A DNA stretch of 64,000 nucleotides from Snodgrassella alvi. GTDB taxonomy: Bacteria; Pseudomonadota; Gammaproteobacteria; Burkholderiales; Neisseriaceae. Of this stretch, positions 38,217 to 47,736 are shown piece by piece. Every line of letters starts with the position of its first letter. Position 1 is the first letter of the stretch. The stretch lies in NCBI RefSeq assembly GCF_002777745.1, contig NZ_MEIO01000027.1:107662-171661 (forward strand), given 5' to 3'. The notes beneath the pieces are model-generated. The model saw only the letters and a list, made by a program, of their open reading frames with translations. It had not been told where the DNA came from and made no database searches. Both the position numbers and the translations under genes were made by a program.

Positions 38217-38256
38217 GAATCTGTGGCAGCATCTACATACGGTGCTGCTCAGATTC
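38217..38256 (+). other. Intercistronic hairpin between gabD and gabP
   Basis: Arms GAATCTG..GCAGCA and TGCTGC.CAGATTC (6 plus 7 bp with a small internal bulge) and an 11-base loop, starting 6 bases after the gabD stop. No T-run follows. It is a candidate partial terminator or processing site before gabP. Confidence 0.6.
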
Positions 38257-38377
38257 CATGCTGCACCGGCAAAAAAAATCCTGAATGCCCTGCATAAATC
38301 AGGAGTGCCGACTGCCGACTGCAATCTGCTCATTCCAGATTGCCAGTCCGGCCTTTACTACCACAGAGGAGAACACT

Positions 38378-39763
38378 TTGAGTACATCATCCACACTCAA
38401 AAACGGACTTAAAACACGCCATCTGACCATGATATCCATCGCCGGTGTCATCGGTGGCGCATTATTTATTGGCTCCGGACCTGTAATCTACCATACCGGA
38501 CCAGCCGCCATTCTTGCCTATGGCGCCGGTGGCATACTGGTTATGCTGATTATGCGCATGCTCGGTGAAATGGCTGTTGCCCATCCAGACAGCGGCTCTT
38601 TCTCTACCTATGCCGATATCGCTATCGGTCGCTGGGCAGGTTTCAGCATTGGCTGGTTATACTGGTACTTCTGGGCACTGCTCATGGGCTGGGAAGCTTA
38701 TGTAGCCGGTAAAATTCTTAATAACTGGTTTCCGATGGTACCCATCTGGGGCTACATGCTGGCAGTAACAATAGCATTAGTTATCATTAACCTGATGGAT
38801 GTCAAAAATTACGGTGAATTTGAATTCTGGTTTGCCTTAATCAAAGTAGTAGCCATCGTTCTGTTTCTGATTGTGGGCAGTCTGGCCATTATGCACCTAT
38901 GGCCGTGGGGACAGGCCGATGCTAAAGGTTGGTCGCATTTAAGCAATCAAGGGTTTATGCCTCACGGCATATCTGCGGTTATTACCGCACTACTAGGGGT
39001 AATGTTCGCCTATATAGGAGCTGAAATAGTTACCGTTGCCGCAGCAGAATCCAGCCATCCGGCTACAGAAATTCGCAAAGCCACTAAATCCGTGGTCTGG
39101 CGTATTATCCTGTTTTACGTTGGTTCGATTTTCATTACTGTATGCCTGATTCCCTACAATGACCCACACCTGAGCGACCCTACATGGGGCACATACAGTG
39201 TAGTATTAACCTCTTTAGGTATTCCGCAAGCTCGCCATATTGTGAATTTTGTTGTACTTACCTCAGTACTGAGCTGCTTTAACTCAGCTCTGTATACCTG
39301 CTCACGTATGTTGTACTCACTGGCCAAACGTGGCGACGCACACCGGATAATGACCTATATCTCGAAAAATGGTAGCCCTCAAATCGGCGTGCTCATTTCC
39401 TGTATCTTTACCCTGTTTGCCGTTTACCTGACTGCTACTGCCAAAATGAACGTTTATGATGTACTACTGACTGCCACCGGCACCATTGCCCTGTATGTTT
39501 ATCTGGCCATCAGCTTCTCACAATTATTTTTACGTAAAAAACTAGAAAAAGAGGGACAGACACTCACATTCAAAATGTGGTGCTTCCCTTGGCTGACCTA
39601 TCTGGTTATCGGACTAATTATCGCCTCCATCATCACCATGATTATCGAGGGAACCTATAAGCATGAAGTAATTTACACCAGCATACTAGCAGCCATCATT
39701 CTGGTTATGGGCATACTGGCACAGGCATTAAAATTCGGTAATAACAGAACTTCAGCAGAATAA
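38378..39763 (+). CDS. gabP: GabP-like APC-family amino acid permease
   Basis: 461 residues with 12 predicted membrane helices of the amino acid-polyamine-organocation family. The first helix region is LTMISIAGVIGGALFIGSGP, the family helix I signature, and the consensus amphipathic region is RMLYSLAKRGDAHRIMTYIS near residue 310. Its position behind gabT-gabD makes GABA the likely substrate. The start is TTG at 38378: AGAGGAG sits 6 bases ahead of it, and the alternative frame start at 38285 runs through non-family sequence. The TTG start may keep expression low. Confidence 0.85.
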   Translation: MSTSSTLKNGLKTRHLTMISIAGVIGGALFIGSGPVIYHTGPAAILAYGAGGILVMLIMRMLGEMAVAHPDSGSFSTYADIAIGRWAGFSIGWLYWYFWALLMGWEAYVAGKILNNWFPMVPIWGYMLAVTIALVIINLMDVKNYGEFEFWFALIKVVAIVLFLIVGSLAIMHLWPWGQADAKGWSHLSNQGFMPHGISAVITALLGVMFAYIGAEIVTVAAAESSHPATEIRKATKSVVWRIILFYVGSIFITVCLIPYNDPHLSDPTWGTYSVVLTSLGIPQARHIVNFVVLTSVLSCFNSALYTCSRMLYSLAKRGDAHRIMTYISKNGSPQIGVLISCIFTLFAVYLTATAKMNVYDVLLTATGTIALYVYLAISFSQLFLRKKLEKEGQTLTFKMWCFPWLTYLVIGLIIASIITMIIEGTYKHEVIYTSILAAIILVMGILAQALKFGNNRTSAE

Positions 39764-39925
39764 AACCGGCATATGGTATTAATCAGAACGCCATTAGCAT
39801 TTTATATAACTGTATTTACGCAGATTTATAAATACAATCATTTTGATAAATTAATTTAAAATTTATTCTCCATGATTGGCAACAATTCTGTACACTATTC
39901 ATTTTCCAAATTCTACCTGCACAAA

Positions 39926-41176
39926 ATGATTACACTAGAACAATGTCAGCAATGGGATGCCGCCGACACTCTGGCGTCACTAAAAAATCAGTTCGAATTA
40001 CCACAAGGAGTTATTTATCTGGATGGTAATTCTCTCGGTGCCAAACCCAAACAGGCAGCAGAACGGGCTCAGGCTGTGATTAATCAGCAATGGGGTACAG
40101 ATTTAATTAATAGCTGGAACAAGGCTGGCTGGTGGGATTTACCAGTACGGCTAGGTAACAAAATCAGCCGCCTGATTGGTGCACAGGAAAATGAAACTGT
40201 AGTTACCGATACCACCAGCCTGAACCTGTTCAAAGTTCTGGCTGCTGCGGTACACATTCAGCAGAATAATGACAATACCCGTAAAATTATTATTGCCGAA
40301 CGTGACTCCTTTCCCACCGATATTTACATGATTGAAGGTTTTATAGCTCTGATTAATCAGGGTTATCAACTTCATTTAATCGACACCCCTGCTGATCTGG
40401 CTACCAGCATTAATCAGCATACCGCCGTTGTCGTGCTATCACATGTTAATTACCGCACCGGCTACCTGCATGATATGGCTGCAACCAATGAACTGGTACA
40501 CGCCCATGGCGCATTACTCATCTGGGATCTGTGCCACTCAATTGGCGCCGTCCCCATTGACTTAAATGGCAGCAACAGCGATTTTGCCATTGGCTGCACC
40601 TATAAATACCTGAATGGCGGCCCCGGTGCACCAGCCATGTTGTGGGTACATCAGCGTTACCAGACTGCATTCAGCCAGCCTCTTTCCGGCTGGTGGGGAC
40701 ACGCAAAACCTTTCGATATGGCCGTCAACTATACGCCTGCTGACAACATACGCCGCTACTTATGCGGTACACAGCCGATTGTCTCCATGAGTCTGATAGA
40801 AAGTGGCGTAGATATCTTTTTACAGACTGATATGCACGCCCTGCGGCGCAAATCCCTGCAACTAACTGATTTACTGATTGCACTAACCGAACAGGAATGC
40901 GCAGGCTTTGACCTGACCCTAATTACCCCACGGGAACATACACACCGTGGCAGCCATGTCAGCCTGCGTCATCCGCATGGTTATGCCGTAGTTCAGGCAC
41001 TGATCGCCCGCGGAGTGATTGGTGATTATCGCGAACCTGAGGTCATTCGCCTTGGCGTAACTCCCCTGTACCTGAGCCATGTCGATATCTGGCAAGCTGT
41101 GCAACACTTGAAACAAGTACTACACAATCAGGAATGGGCACAGCCTCAGTTTCATACGCGCGGGCAAGTAACCTGA
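39926..41176 (+). CDS. kynU: KynU, kynureninase
   Basis: Splits kynurenine to anthranilate and alanine (or 3-hydroxykynurenine to 3-hydroxyanthranilate); PLP enzyme. It has 416 residues. VIYLDGNSLGAKPKQAAER is near the N-terminus, VVTDTTSLNLFKVLAAAV near residue 91, SHVNYRTGYLHDM near 172, LIWDLCHSIGAVPIDL near 196, and the PLP lysine is Lys227 in GCTYKYLNGGPGAPA. The C-terminus contains RGSHVSLRHPHGY. I prefer the ATG at 39926 (MITLEQCQQWD) by family pattern over 39872; neither has a good ribosome-binding site. No other kynurenine pathway gene is in the window, so the endpoint may be anthranilate. Confidence 0.92.
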   Translation: MITLEQCQQWDAADTLASLKNQFELPQGVIYLDGNSLGAKPKQAAERAQAVINQQWGTDLINSWNKAGWWDLPVRLGNKISRLIGAQENETVVTDTTSLNLFKVLAAAVHIQQNNDNTRKIIIAERDSFPTDIYMIEGFIALINQGYQLHLIDTPADLATSINQHTAVVVLSHVNYRTGYLHDMAATNELVHAHGALLIWDLCHSIGAVPIDLNGSNSDFAIGCTYKYLNGGPGAPAMLWVHQRYQTAFSQPLSGWWGHAKPFDMAVNYTPADNIRRYLCGTQPIVSMSLIESGVDIFLQTDMHALRRKSLQLTDLLIALTEQECAGFDLTLITPREHTHRGSHVSLRHPHGYAVVQALIARGVIGDYREPEVIRLGVTPLYLSHVDIWQAVQHLKQVLHNQEWAQPQFHTRGQVT

Positions 41177-41256
41177 TTTTCATTTTCAACTCAGATAGTT
41201 ACAGGCCGAGCGTGAATATTCTGCTCGGCTTGTGCTTCTCATCATAAGGAAAAACG

Positions 41257-42639
41257 ATGGGTAATTTCGAGCGTATCCAATCGCGTGAAACGGGGTTACA
41301 CAAAAAACTGTCGGCCAGCCAGATGAGTATGATTGCCATTGGTGGCGCGATAGGTACAGGGCTGTTTCTGGGCAGCAAATTTGCCATAGGCTTTGCCGGG
41401 CCGGCCGTAATTATCAGCTATGCCATAGGCGGGCTGATTGCACTGGCGATGATGGGTTGTCTGGCTGAAATGACTGTCCAGCACCCTACTTCCGGCTCTT
41501 TTGGCGCCTATGCCGAATTTTATCTGCACCCACTGGCCGGCTTTCTGGTACGTTACAGTTACTGGGCATGTATCGTACTGGCAGTGGGCACGGAAGTAAC
41601 CGCTATTGCCGAATACATGAAATTCTGGTTTCCACAAGTGAATTCATGGATATGGATTGCACTGTTTTCCTGTAGCCTGATTGGCGTCAATGCCTATAGT
41701 GTTAAAGCATTCGGTTCAGTAGAGTACTGGTTTTCTACCATCAAGATTTTTGCCATCATGGTATTTATCGTGCTGGCGATAAGCGTATTACTGTCACAAG
41801 GCAATATCAGCAGGATTGAACAAAATCTTTTTAGCGGCGGCTTTGCTCCAAATGGATTTTCCGGCATATGGACTGGCGTTATTATTTCCATATTCAGCTA
41901 TCTGGGTATCGAAATGATTGCCATAGCCGCAGGCGAAGCCACCAATCCCGAACAAGCCGTAAAAACTGCATTCAAAGGCACACTGGCACGACTGCTGATA
42001 TTTTACCTGCTGGCACTCAGCCTGATTGTCATGCTGGTACCTTGGCGCGAACTGATTCAAGAAAGCAGCACCAGTCCGTTTGTAACCGTAATGCAAAACG
42101 TAGGCATACCCTTTGCCGACAGCATACTTAACTTTATTGTCATTGTGGCCGCACTTTCAGCCATGAACAGCATGCTTTACATAGCCACCCGCATGATGTT
42201 CAGCCTGTCTCGTGCCAACGAAGCACCACAAATATTCGGTAAAGTAAAAAACAATGGTGTACCGCTTAATGCACTGGCTTTATCTTCTGCCGGCATTGCC
42301 GTGGCTGCGCTGGTTTATGTATTTAACCCAGAAACCGCCTTCCCCATTATGATCGCCCTGTCCATGTTTGGGGCGCTGTTCAGCTGGGGTGCAGTATTTC
42401 TGACGCATCTGTGTTTTCGCCTGCGTATGCAACGGCAACAGCAAACACCTAAATTCCGGGTACCAGGATTTCCATTCATTACACTGGCGGGTTTGATTGC
42501 CATCATCAGTATCATGATTACTACCTGGTTTACACCGATATTCCATGCCACATTATTATTTGGTATCCCTTTTCTGGCTTTTCTAATTCTGGTGTATATT
42601 ATTCAGGCATATCATAAAAAAGCACAGGCAAATAAATAA
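41257..42639 (+). CDS. APC-family amino acid permease
   Basis: 460 residues, about 12 membrane helices. The first helix motif is MSMIAIGGAIGTGLFLGSKF and the consensus amphipathic region is RMMFSLSRANEAPQIFGKVK. It belongs to the AroP/AnsP/ProY-like branch; the exact substrate cannot be told. It follows kynU by 80 bases on the same strand, so uptake of kynurenine, tryptophan or another amino acid with a related fate is a reasonable guess. AAGGA precedes the ATG. A strong terminator closes the unit. Confidence 0.83.
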   Translation: MGNFERIQSRETGLHKKLSASQMSMIAIGGAIGTGLFLGSKFAIGFAGPAVIISYAIGGLIALAMMGCLAEMTVQHPTSGSFGAYAEFYLHPLAGFLVRYSYWACIVLAVGTEVTAIAEYMKFWFPQVNSWIWIALFSCSLIGVNAYSVKAFGSVEYWFSTIKIFAIMVFIVLAISVLLSQGNISRIEQNLFSGGFAPNGFSGIWTGVIISIFSYLGIEMIAIAAGEATNPEQAVKTAFKGTLARLLIFYLLALSLIVMLVPWRELIQESSTSPFVTVMQNVGIPFADSILNFIVIVAALSAMNSMLYIATRMMFSLSRANEAPQIFGKVKNNGVPLNALALSSAGIAVAALVYVFNPETAFPIMIALSMFGALFSWGAVFLTHLCFRLRMQRQQQTPKFRVPGFPFITLAGLIAIISIMITTWFTPIFHATLLFGIPFLAFLILVYIIQAYHKKAQANK

Positions 42640-43014
42640 GCCCATGCTTAATCGTATATAATAGCAGCTTCAATAGTAACAACCATGAAGCTGCTATTTC
42701 ATACTTCCATATCAGGATTTAACCGTAACAAATATAAATAACAGCTTATTTAGCAGTGGCAAATATTGTCTGAAATTAGAGCAGAAATTCAATCAACAAC
42801 TTGAAAGATATACTAAAATTTACAGCATACAACTTACGTAATCTAATTAATTACACCTATGCTGCACATTCTCCAGTACAAGCCCTCTGAGTTCTCCATG
42901 AATATCATCAGCAAAACTTATATTTTTCAAAATAGACAATAAATAAAACGGCTAAATAAGGCATTCCCAAGAACACGACAGATAGCCGTTATCAGTAACA
43001 TCTTGCTCAAGCTA
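42640..43014. other. Intergenic between permease and DUF2628 gene
   Basis: About 375 AT-rich bases between convergent genes. The permease terminator is at 42661-42700; nothing else was recognised. Confidence 0.4.
42661..42700 (+). terminator. Intrinsic terminator of the permease gene
   Basis: Perfect 12-bp stem, ATAGCAGCTTCA and TGAAGCTGCTAT, with a 13-base loop, followed by TTTC, 21 bases after the permease stop. Confidence 0.7.
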
Positions 43015-43428
43015 TTAAAACAATCCCTCAAATATATTAAAGGATTTGGATTTTTTTACTCTATGTAAATAATAGGCCGGATTAGCAATTGTCATTGACA
43101 AAGCAGCATAAGCACAGCTGGTAATATTGTTATTTACTCCACTGATAACTAAAACCAGCTTAATAGTAAACAAGAACAACACTAGCGTTATTGCTTTACG
43201 CCACATACCTAAAAATAAAAAATAAAAAGGTCCGAAAAAAGCTGCCCAAAAATTACAGTTTAATGTAATCCTCCGCCCAACTGATAAAGCTTTAAAATTT
43301 TCTTTGTATTGAGCAGTTGATTTTAATTTTGGTAAACCATTCTCCTCAAAAAATTCGAATCTGAACTGCCATGCCTTACTAAGCCCCCAATTGGCGAAAT
43401 CAAAATTCTTTTCAGTACCGTTATCCAT
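43015..43428 (-). CDS. DUF2628 family membrane protein
   Basis: 137 residues. The family pattern is a soluble N-terminal part (KAWQFRFEFFEENG) followed by NFWAAFFGPFYFLFLGMWRK and two further hydrophobic segments (TLVLFLFTIKLVLVISG; CAYAALSMTIANPAYYLHRV). The function of DUF2628 is unknown; the protein should sit in the inner membrane. I chose the ATG at 43428 because AAGG lies 8 bases before it, rather than the one at 43449. The coding sequence is AT-rich and it stands alone, so it may be an accessory gene. Confidence 0.8.
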   Translation of the reverse strand: MDNGTEKNFDFANWGLSKAWQFRFEFFEENGLPKLKSTAQYKENFKALSVGRRITLNCNFWAAFFGPFYFLFLGMWRKAITLVLFLFTIKLVLVISGVNNNITSCAYAALSMTIANPAYYLHRVKKSKSFNIFEGLF

Positions 43429-43837
43429 AAATGACCTTTTAATATACAACTCAAAAAAAATCCTAATATTATATTTAACAAAAAATAATAATTTTAGAAA
43501 TAAAATACAAATTTTTAACGCAATTTATTATTTTAACCTGTTTTATTAATATAAATATATTAAAATAATTTAATCAAAAATTTCTTTACATTTTATTTTA
43601 TAAAACAGCTTCTGAAACTATAAACCTGTGTTGAACTAACATATCTGAGCAATAAAAATAGTATGCAATCTTATAACCACTAATCATACTTTTGAACTTA
43701 TTAAAGCTTTATTATCAAGCTACGCTTCTCAGAAAAACATTATAATCACAGCAAAATAAATAATTGAATTTATCTACCTTATGCCATACCACCCTGCCAT
43801 AAGCCCCGTCAATAAAACAACTATTCAAACAGCAATA
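43429..43837. other. Intergenic, AT-rich, no gene seen
   Basis: About 410 bases upstream of the DUF2628 gene and downstream of htpG. No motif was recognised besides the htpG terminator at its right edge. Confidence 0.4.
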
Positions 43838-43870
43838 AAAAAGGCTGCCTCAGATGAGACAGCCTTTATA
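43838..43870 (-). terminator. Intrinsic terminator of htpG
   Basis: Stem AAAGGCTGCCTCA with TGAGACAGCCTTT (one mismatch) and a 2-base loop centre, with T6 following on the minus strand, 17 bases after the htpG stop. Confidence 0.8.
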
Positions 43871-43886
43871 AACCATACAAACAGCT

Positions 43887-45785
43887 TTACTGGTTTAACG
43901 TCAGCAACAAATGATTCATGCGTTTCACAAAGGCAGCCGGATTTTCCAGTTTGCCGCCTTCGGCCAGCAGCGCCTGATCATACACCAGCTCCGCCAGCTC
44001 ATTACGATGCGTTTCGTCCTGTTCTGCTGCAATCTTCTTAATCAGCGGATGTTCCGGATTAATTTCCAGCGTAGGCTTGGTGTGCGGAAGCTGTCCTGCT
44101 GCGCCAGAAGCTTCCAGCATACGAGCCAGATGCTGGCTCATATCATGCTCACCAACCACCAGACAGGCAGGGCTTTCAGTCAGACGTGCTGTTGCTCGCA
44201 CAGCATCTACTTTATCACCCAAAGCAGCCTTAATCTGCTCAACCAAGTCCTTATTGTCTTCTTCAGTTTTAGCCTGTGCCGCTTTTTCTTCCTCATCGGC
44301 CAGATTACCCAAATCAAGTGAACCCTTGGCCACACTCACCAACGCCTTACCATCAAATTCTGGCAGACTGTTTACCACCCATTCATCGACACGGTCAGTG
44401 AGCAGCAATACCTCAACACCTTTTTTCAAGAAGATTTCCAGATGCGGGCTATTCTTGGCAGCAGCATAACTATCGGCAGTAATATAATAGATCTTTTCCT
44501 GCCCCTCCTTCATGCGGCTAATATAATCGGCCAGCGTGACATTCTGCTCATTGCTGTCATTATGCGTAGAGGCAAAACGACACAAACCAGCAATTTTATC
44601 TTTATTATTATAATCTTCAGCAATACCTTCTTTTAGCGTATTACCGAATACCTGCCAGAATTCAGCATATTTCTCCGGCTGGTTTTTCTTCAGGTCTTCC
44701 AGTAAAGACAATACCTTTTTCACACTACCTGAACGAATAGCGTCCAGATCACGGCTTTCCTGCAAAATTTCACGCGATACATTCAGCGGCAAATCACTGC
44801 TGTCAATCACCCCGCGGATAAAACGCAGATAAGATGGCATCAGCTTTTTCGCATCATCCATAATAAACACACGTTTAACATACAACTGCACCCCATGCTT
44901 AGGCTCGCGCTCATACAAATCAAACGGCGCATGTTTAGGCACATACAACAACCCAGTATATTCATGCCTGCCCTCTACACGAAAATGCGTCCACGCCAGA
45001 GCATCATCATAATCATGCGATACATGACGATAAAAAGTCTGATACTGCTCATCAGTAATTTCATTTTTCTGCCGTTGCCACAAAGCCTGAGCCTGATTTA
45101 CAACCTCTAGCTCATCCGAATGTTTTACATTACCTTCATCATCATATTCCGGCGCTTTCTTCATATAAATCGGCACAGAAATATGGTCACTGTATGTAGT
45201 CACAATCCGGCGTAAAGTCCAGTCAGACAACAAATCCTTCTCATCTTCCTTCAGATGCAGAATGATATCAGTACCACGCTTAGCCTTACTGATGGGTTCA
45301 ACAGTAAACTCACCGTCACCAGCGCTAACCCAGCGCACTGCCTCATTCTCAGCCACACCAGCCTTACGACTTTCAACCGTTACCTTGTCTGCTACAATAA
45401 ATGCAGAATAAAAGCCCACCCCAAACTGACCAATCAGATTAGCATCTTTCTTATCATCACCAGTCAGCTTTTCCAGAAATGCTTTAGTACCGGATTTGGC
45501 AATCGTACCCAGATGTTCAATCACATCCGCTTCATTCATACCAATACCATTATCAGATACCGTAACCGTTTTAGCTTCTGCATCCGCAGTAACAGTAATC
45601 CTGAATTCAGCATCATCCCCTAACAAAGAAGCGTCATTTAATGATTCAAAGCGCAACTTGTCGCAGGCATCCGCTGCATTAGAAATCAGCTCACGCAAAA
45701 AAATTTCTTTATTACTGTATAAAGAATGAATCATCAACTGTAATAACTGTTTTACTTCAGTCTGGAAACTGTGTGTCTGTTTCAT
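43887..45785 (-). CDS. htpG: HtpG, Hsp90-family molecular chaperone
   Basis: ATP-dependent chaperone, cytosolic dimer. It has 632 residues. The N-terminal GHKL ATPase domain shows [16 protein letters not shown] near residue 33, [20 protein letters not shown] near 82, and [20 protein letters not shown]. The middle domain has [20 protein letters not shown] near residue 305 and [15 protein letters not shown], and the C-terminal dimerisation domain follows. I chose the ATG at 45785: the longer open frame to 45854 runs through a clear heat-shock promoter, so it cannot be coding. Confidence 0.96.
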   Translation of the reverse strand: MKQTHSFQTEVKQLLQLMIHSLYSNKEIFLRELISNAADACDKLRFESLNDASLLGDDAEFRITVTADAEAKTVTVSDNGIGMNEADVIEHLGTIAKSGTKAFLEKLTGDDKKDANLIGQFGVGFYSAFIVADKVTVESRKAGVAENEAVRWVSAGDGEFTVEPISKAKRGTDIILHLKEDEKDLLSDWTLRRIVTTYSDHISVPIYMKKAPEYDDEGNVKHSDELEVVNQAQALWQRQKNEITDEQYQTFYRHVSHDYDDALAWTHFRVEGRHEYTGLLYVPKHAPFDLYEREPKHGVQLYVKRVFIMDDAKKLMPSYLRFIRGVIDSSDLPLNVSREILQESRDLDAIRSGSVKKVLSLLEDLKKNQPEKYAEFWQVFGNTLKEGIAEDYNNKDKIAGLCRFASTHNDSNEQNVTLADYISRMKEGQEKIYYITADSYAAAKNSPHLEIFLKKGVEVLLLTDRVDEWVVNSLPEFDGKALVSVAKGSLDLGNLADEEEKAAQAKTEEDNKDLVEQIKAALGDKVDAVRATARLTESPACLVVGEHDMSQHLARMLEASGAAGQLPHTKPTLEINPEHPLIKKIAAEQDETHRNELAELVYDQALLAEGGKLENPAAFVKRMNHLLLTLNQ

Positions 45786-45826
45786 AATCTTTCTCAAAGT
45801 ACCCAAAAATGATTGTTGTAAATTCA

Positions 45827-45855
45827 AAATAAGGGCAGCACAATCCAGTTTCAAG
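45827..45855 (-). promoter_or_regulatory. Sigma-32 (heat-shock) promoter of htpG
   Basis: Reading on the minus strand, CTTGAAA, a 13-base spacer and CCCTTATTT match the RpoH consensus CTTGAAA-N13/14-CCCCATnT well. The expected transcript start lies about 35 bases ahead of the chosen htpG ATG. Confidence 0.75.
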
Positions 45856-45986
45856 CCAGCCTGTCGCCCAAATCAACTTACACCGGCAAACAAACACATA
45901 CAGCCGGATCAGCATATTCTTTTCAGCTGAAGCTTATTTGCTACAATAGCGCCTTTACACAAGTCTACTAAAATTGATCCAACATC

Positions 45987-47087
45987 ATGAACACACATCA
46001 CTGCCTACCAGATACACGTGCATTTCCAGATGACCACGTTAAAAACGAACTGTTACTTCATGCAGCCAGTCTGGTAACATCTACATCAAAAGCCCAAACC
46101 ACCCTCGCCCGCGAAAGCCTGCAGACAGAAATCACTCGAATGCTGGCACAAAATCACTACACCAACCTCTCAGTAGCACTGGCTATGGCTGCCAACAGCG
46201 ATATTTACAATATCCTATGGAACACCATGGAAACAGTATTACAGGCGCAAAACCAGACCGAAGTACAATGGCTGGCTCTACCCGTAATAGTAGTAGGTGG
46301 TGCCAAAGAAAATATCCGCCTGCCCGAAACCATACCCGCCGCAGCCATTGCCGAAACCTTTAAAAACCAGCCCCAATCTGAAGTCTGGAATAAAATTCAC
46401 TGGGCTGCCCATCTCATCAATGACACAACCCTGAGCCATATCAAAGCCAGCCAGTGGTTTGCAGCCAAACAAAACCCACAAATTGCCGCCGACTTCCTCA
46501 GCCAGTTACCATATTCACCGCTGCTGGTAGAAAGCGGGCAATCAGTGCAGACCTTTTACGCCTTAGGTTTTGCCAGCACAGACATCCAGCCTGCCTTAAA
46601 CAGCAATCTGGCAGATACAGCCCTGCCCCTGATGCAAGTCTGGCAGACCCATCTTACTACCGCCGGTGCTACTCTGTTCACCAACCCACTTTCTCCGCAA
46701 TCTCCCCTGAATGCCTTACGTTCAGGCAATGCCATGCGCTTACGCATGGCCTGCGACGTATTTACCACCAACGCCATCCGCGCAATACGCCTGCAAAGTC
46801 CGCGCGTAGGTGTAGTTATCGCAGCACAGGAAGGCGGAAACATCCTGTTTGGCTTCAACGCTACCGACAGCGCATTTGAACTACAGCCACAAATTTTCTG
46901 CTGGCCACTTACTCAGGCTGATAACATCGACAGCATAATCCAAAACTTCATCGACTTACTGGCCGAGTGCCATGTTGAAAACATTCGCCTGTTGCACGAG
47001 CCCATCAGCACAGAGAATGAACTGCCCAATTATGCCCAGTCCATCAACATGGCAGGACACAATCCCCTTTTTCCACGGAATCATTGA
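45987..47087 (+). CDS. Conserved-looking hypothetical protein, 366 residues
   Basis: Not recognised. It is a cytoplasmic protein without a signal peptide or membrane segment, with normal codon use. An N-terminal helical part (residues 1-90) leads to LALPVIVVGGAKENIRLPET near residue 97, a middle region rich in aromatic and Gln residues, and the well-formed SPRVGVVIAAQEGGNILFGF near residue 273. It lies divergent from htpG with a ~200-base shared upstream region and only one base ahead of the phosphatase gene, so the two are almost certainly cotranscribed. No function is proposed. Confidence 0.8.
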   Translation: MNTHHCLPDTRAFPDDHVKNELLLHAASLVTSTSKAQTTLARESLQTEITRMLAQNHYTNLSVALAMAANSDIYNILWNTMETVLQAQNQTEVQWLALPVIVVGGAKENIRLPETIPAAAIAETFKNQPQSEVWNKIHWAAHLINDTTLSHIKASQWFAAKQNPQIAADFLSQLPYSPLLVESGQSVQTFYALGFASTDIQPALNSNLADTALPLMQVWQTHLTTAGATLFTNPLSPQSPLNALRSGNAMRLRMACDVFTTNAIRAIRLQSPRVGVVIAAQEGGNILFGFNATDSAFELQPQIFCWPLTQADNIDSIIQNFIDLLAECHVENIRLLHEPISTENELPNYAQSINMAGHNPLFPRNH

Positions 47088-47088
47088 T

Positions 47089-47565
47089 ATGCCTGCAACC
47101 AAAGTATTATTTGTCTGTTTAGGTAACATCTGCCGCTCTCCCATGGCTGAATATGTTCTGCGTGATCTGGTAACCCAAAAAGGCCTTAGTAAACAGATTG
47201 AAATTGCCAGCGCCGGTACGTCTGGCTGGCATAACGGCGAAGACATGCATCAAGGCAGCAAAAACATCCTGCATGCGCACAACATCAACACTCATGGTTT
47301 CCAAAGCAGCGAAGTAAGACCGGAAGATATCGCCATTTACGATCACATCATAGCCATGGATGACAAAAATCTACAGGATTTATCACGTATTTTTGGCAGC
47401 AGTAGCCGTGACAAAGTCTATAAAATTACCGATTTACTTCCAGACAGCGAATACGATTACGTACCTGACCCCTATTTCAGCGGCAACTTTAACGAAACCT
47501 ACACCATCATCCATGCCGGCTGCATCGCATGGCTAAAGCACTGGCAAAGCAACAGCACAAAATAG
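47089..47565 (+). CDS. Low-molecular-weight protein-tyrosine phosphatase
   Basis: 158 residues. The P-loop with catalytic cysteine is VLFVCLGNICRSPMAEYVLR at the N-terminus (C-x5-R-S), and the general acid is in YVPDPYFSGNFNETYTII near residue 127. Such enzymes remove phosphate from protein tyrosines or small molecules; bacterial ones often pair with tyrosine kinases of capsule systems, but none is seen here. The ATG at 47089 begins one base after the stop of the upstream hypothetical gene; the longer frame from 46972 only overlaps that gene. Confidence 0.92.
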   Translation: MPATKVLFVCLGNICRSPMAEYVLRDLVTQKGLSKQIEIASAGTSGWHNGEDMHQGSKNILHAHNINTHGFQSSEVRPEDIAIYDHIIAMDDKNLQDLSRIFGSSSRDKVYKITDLLPDSEYDYVPDPYFSGNFNETYTIIHAGCIAWLKHWQSNSTK

Positions 47566-47673
47566 CTTAAGATTACCCCACCATTTATACAAACCAGATA
47601 GCAGCCTACTCAATAAAAAAGCAATATGGTAAAATTAATACCATATTTCAATTATTTGATGGCGTTCACACCT

Positions 47674-47702
47674 GCCAAAGCCGCAAGCTTTGGCTTTGTT
47701 TT
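47674..47702 (+). terminator. Intrinsic terminator ahead of yebC
   Basis: Stem GCCAAAGC and GCTTTGGC with a 5-base loop, followed by TTTGTTTT. It lies 109 bases after the phosphatase stop and 35 bases before yebC, so it can separate the two transcripts. Confidence 0.7.
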
Positions 47703-47736
47703 AACGCAATAAAATCATCACAAAAAGGATTTAAAA

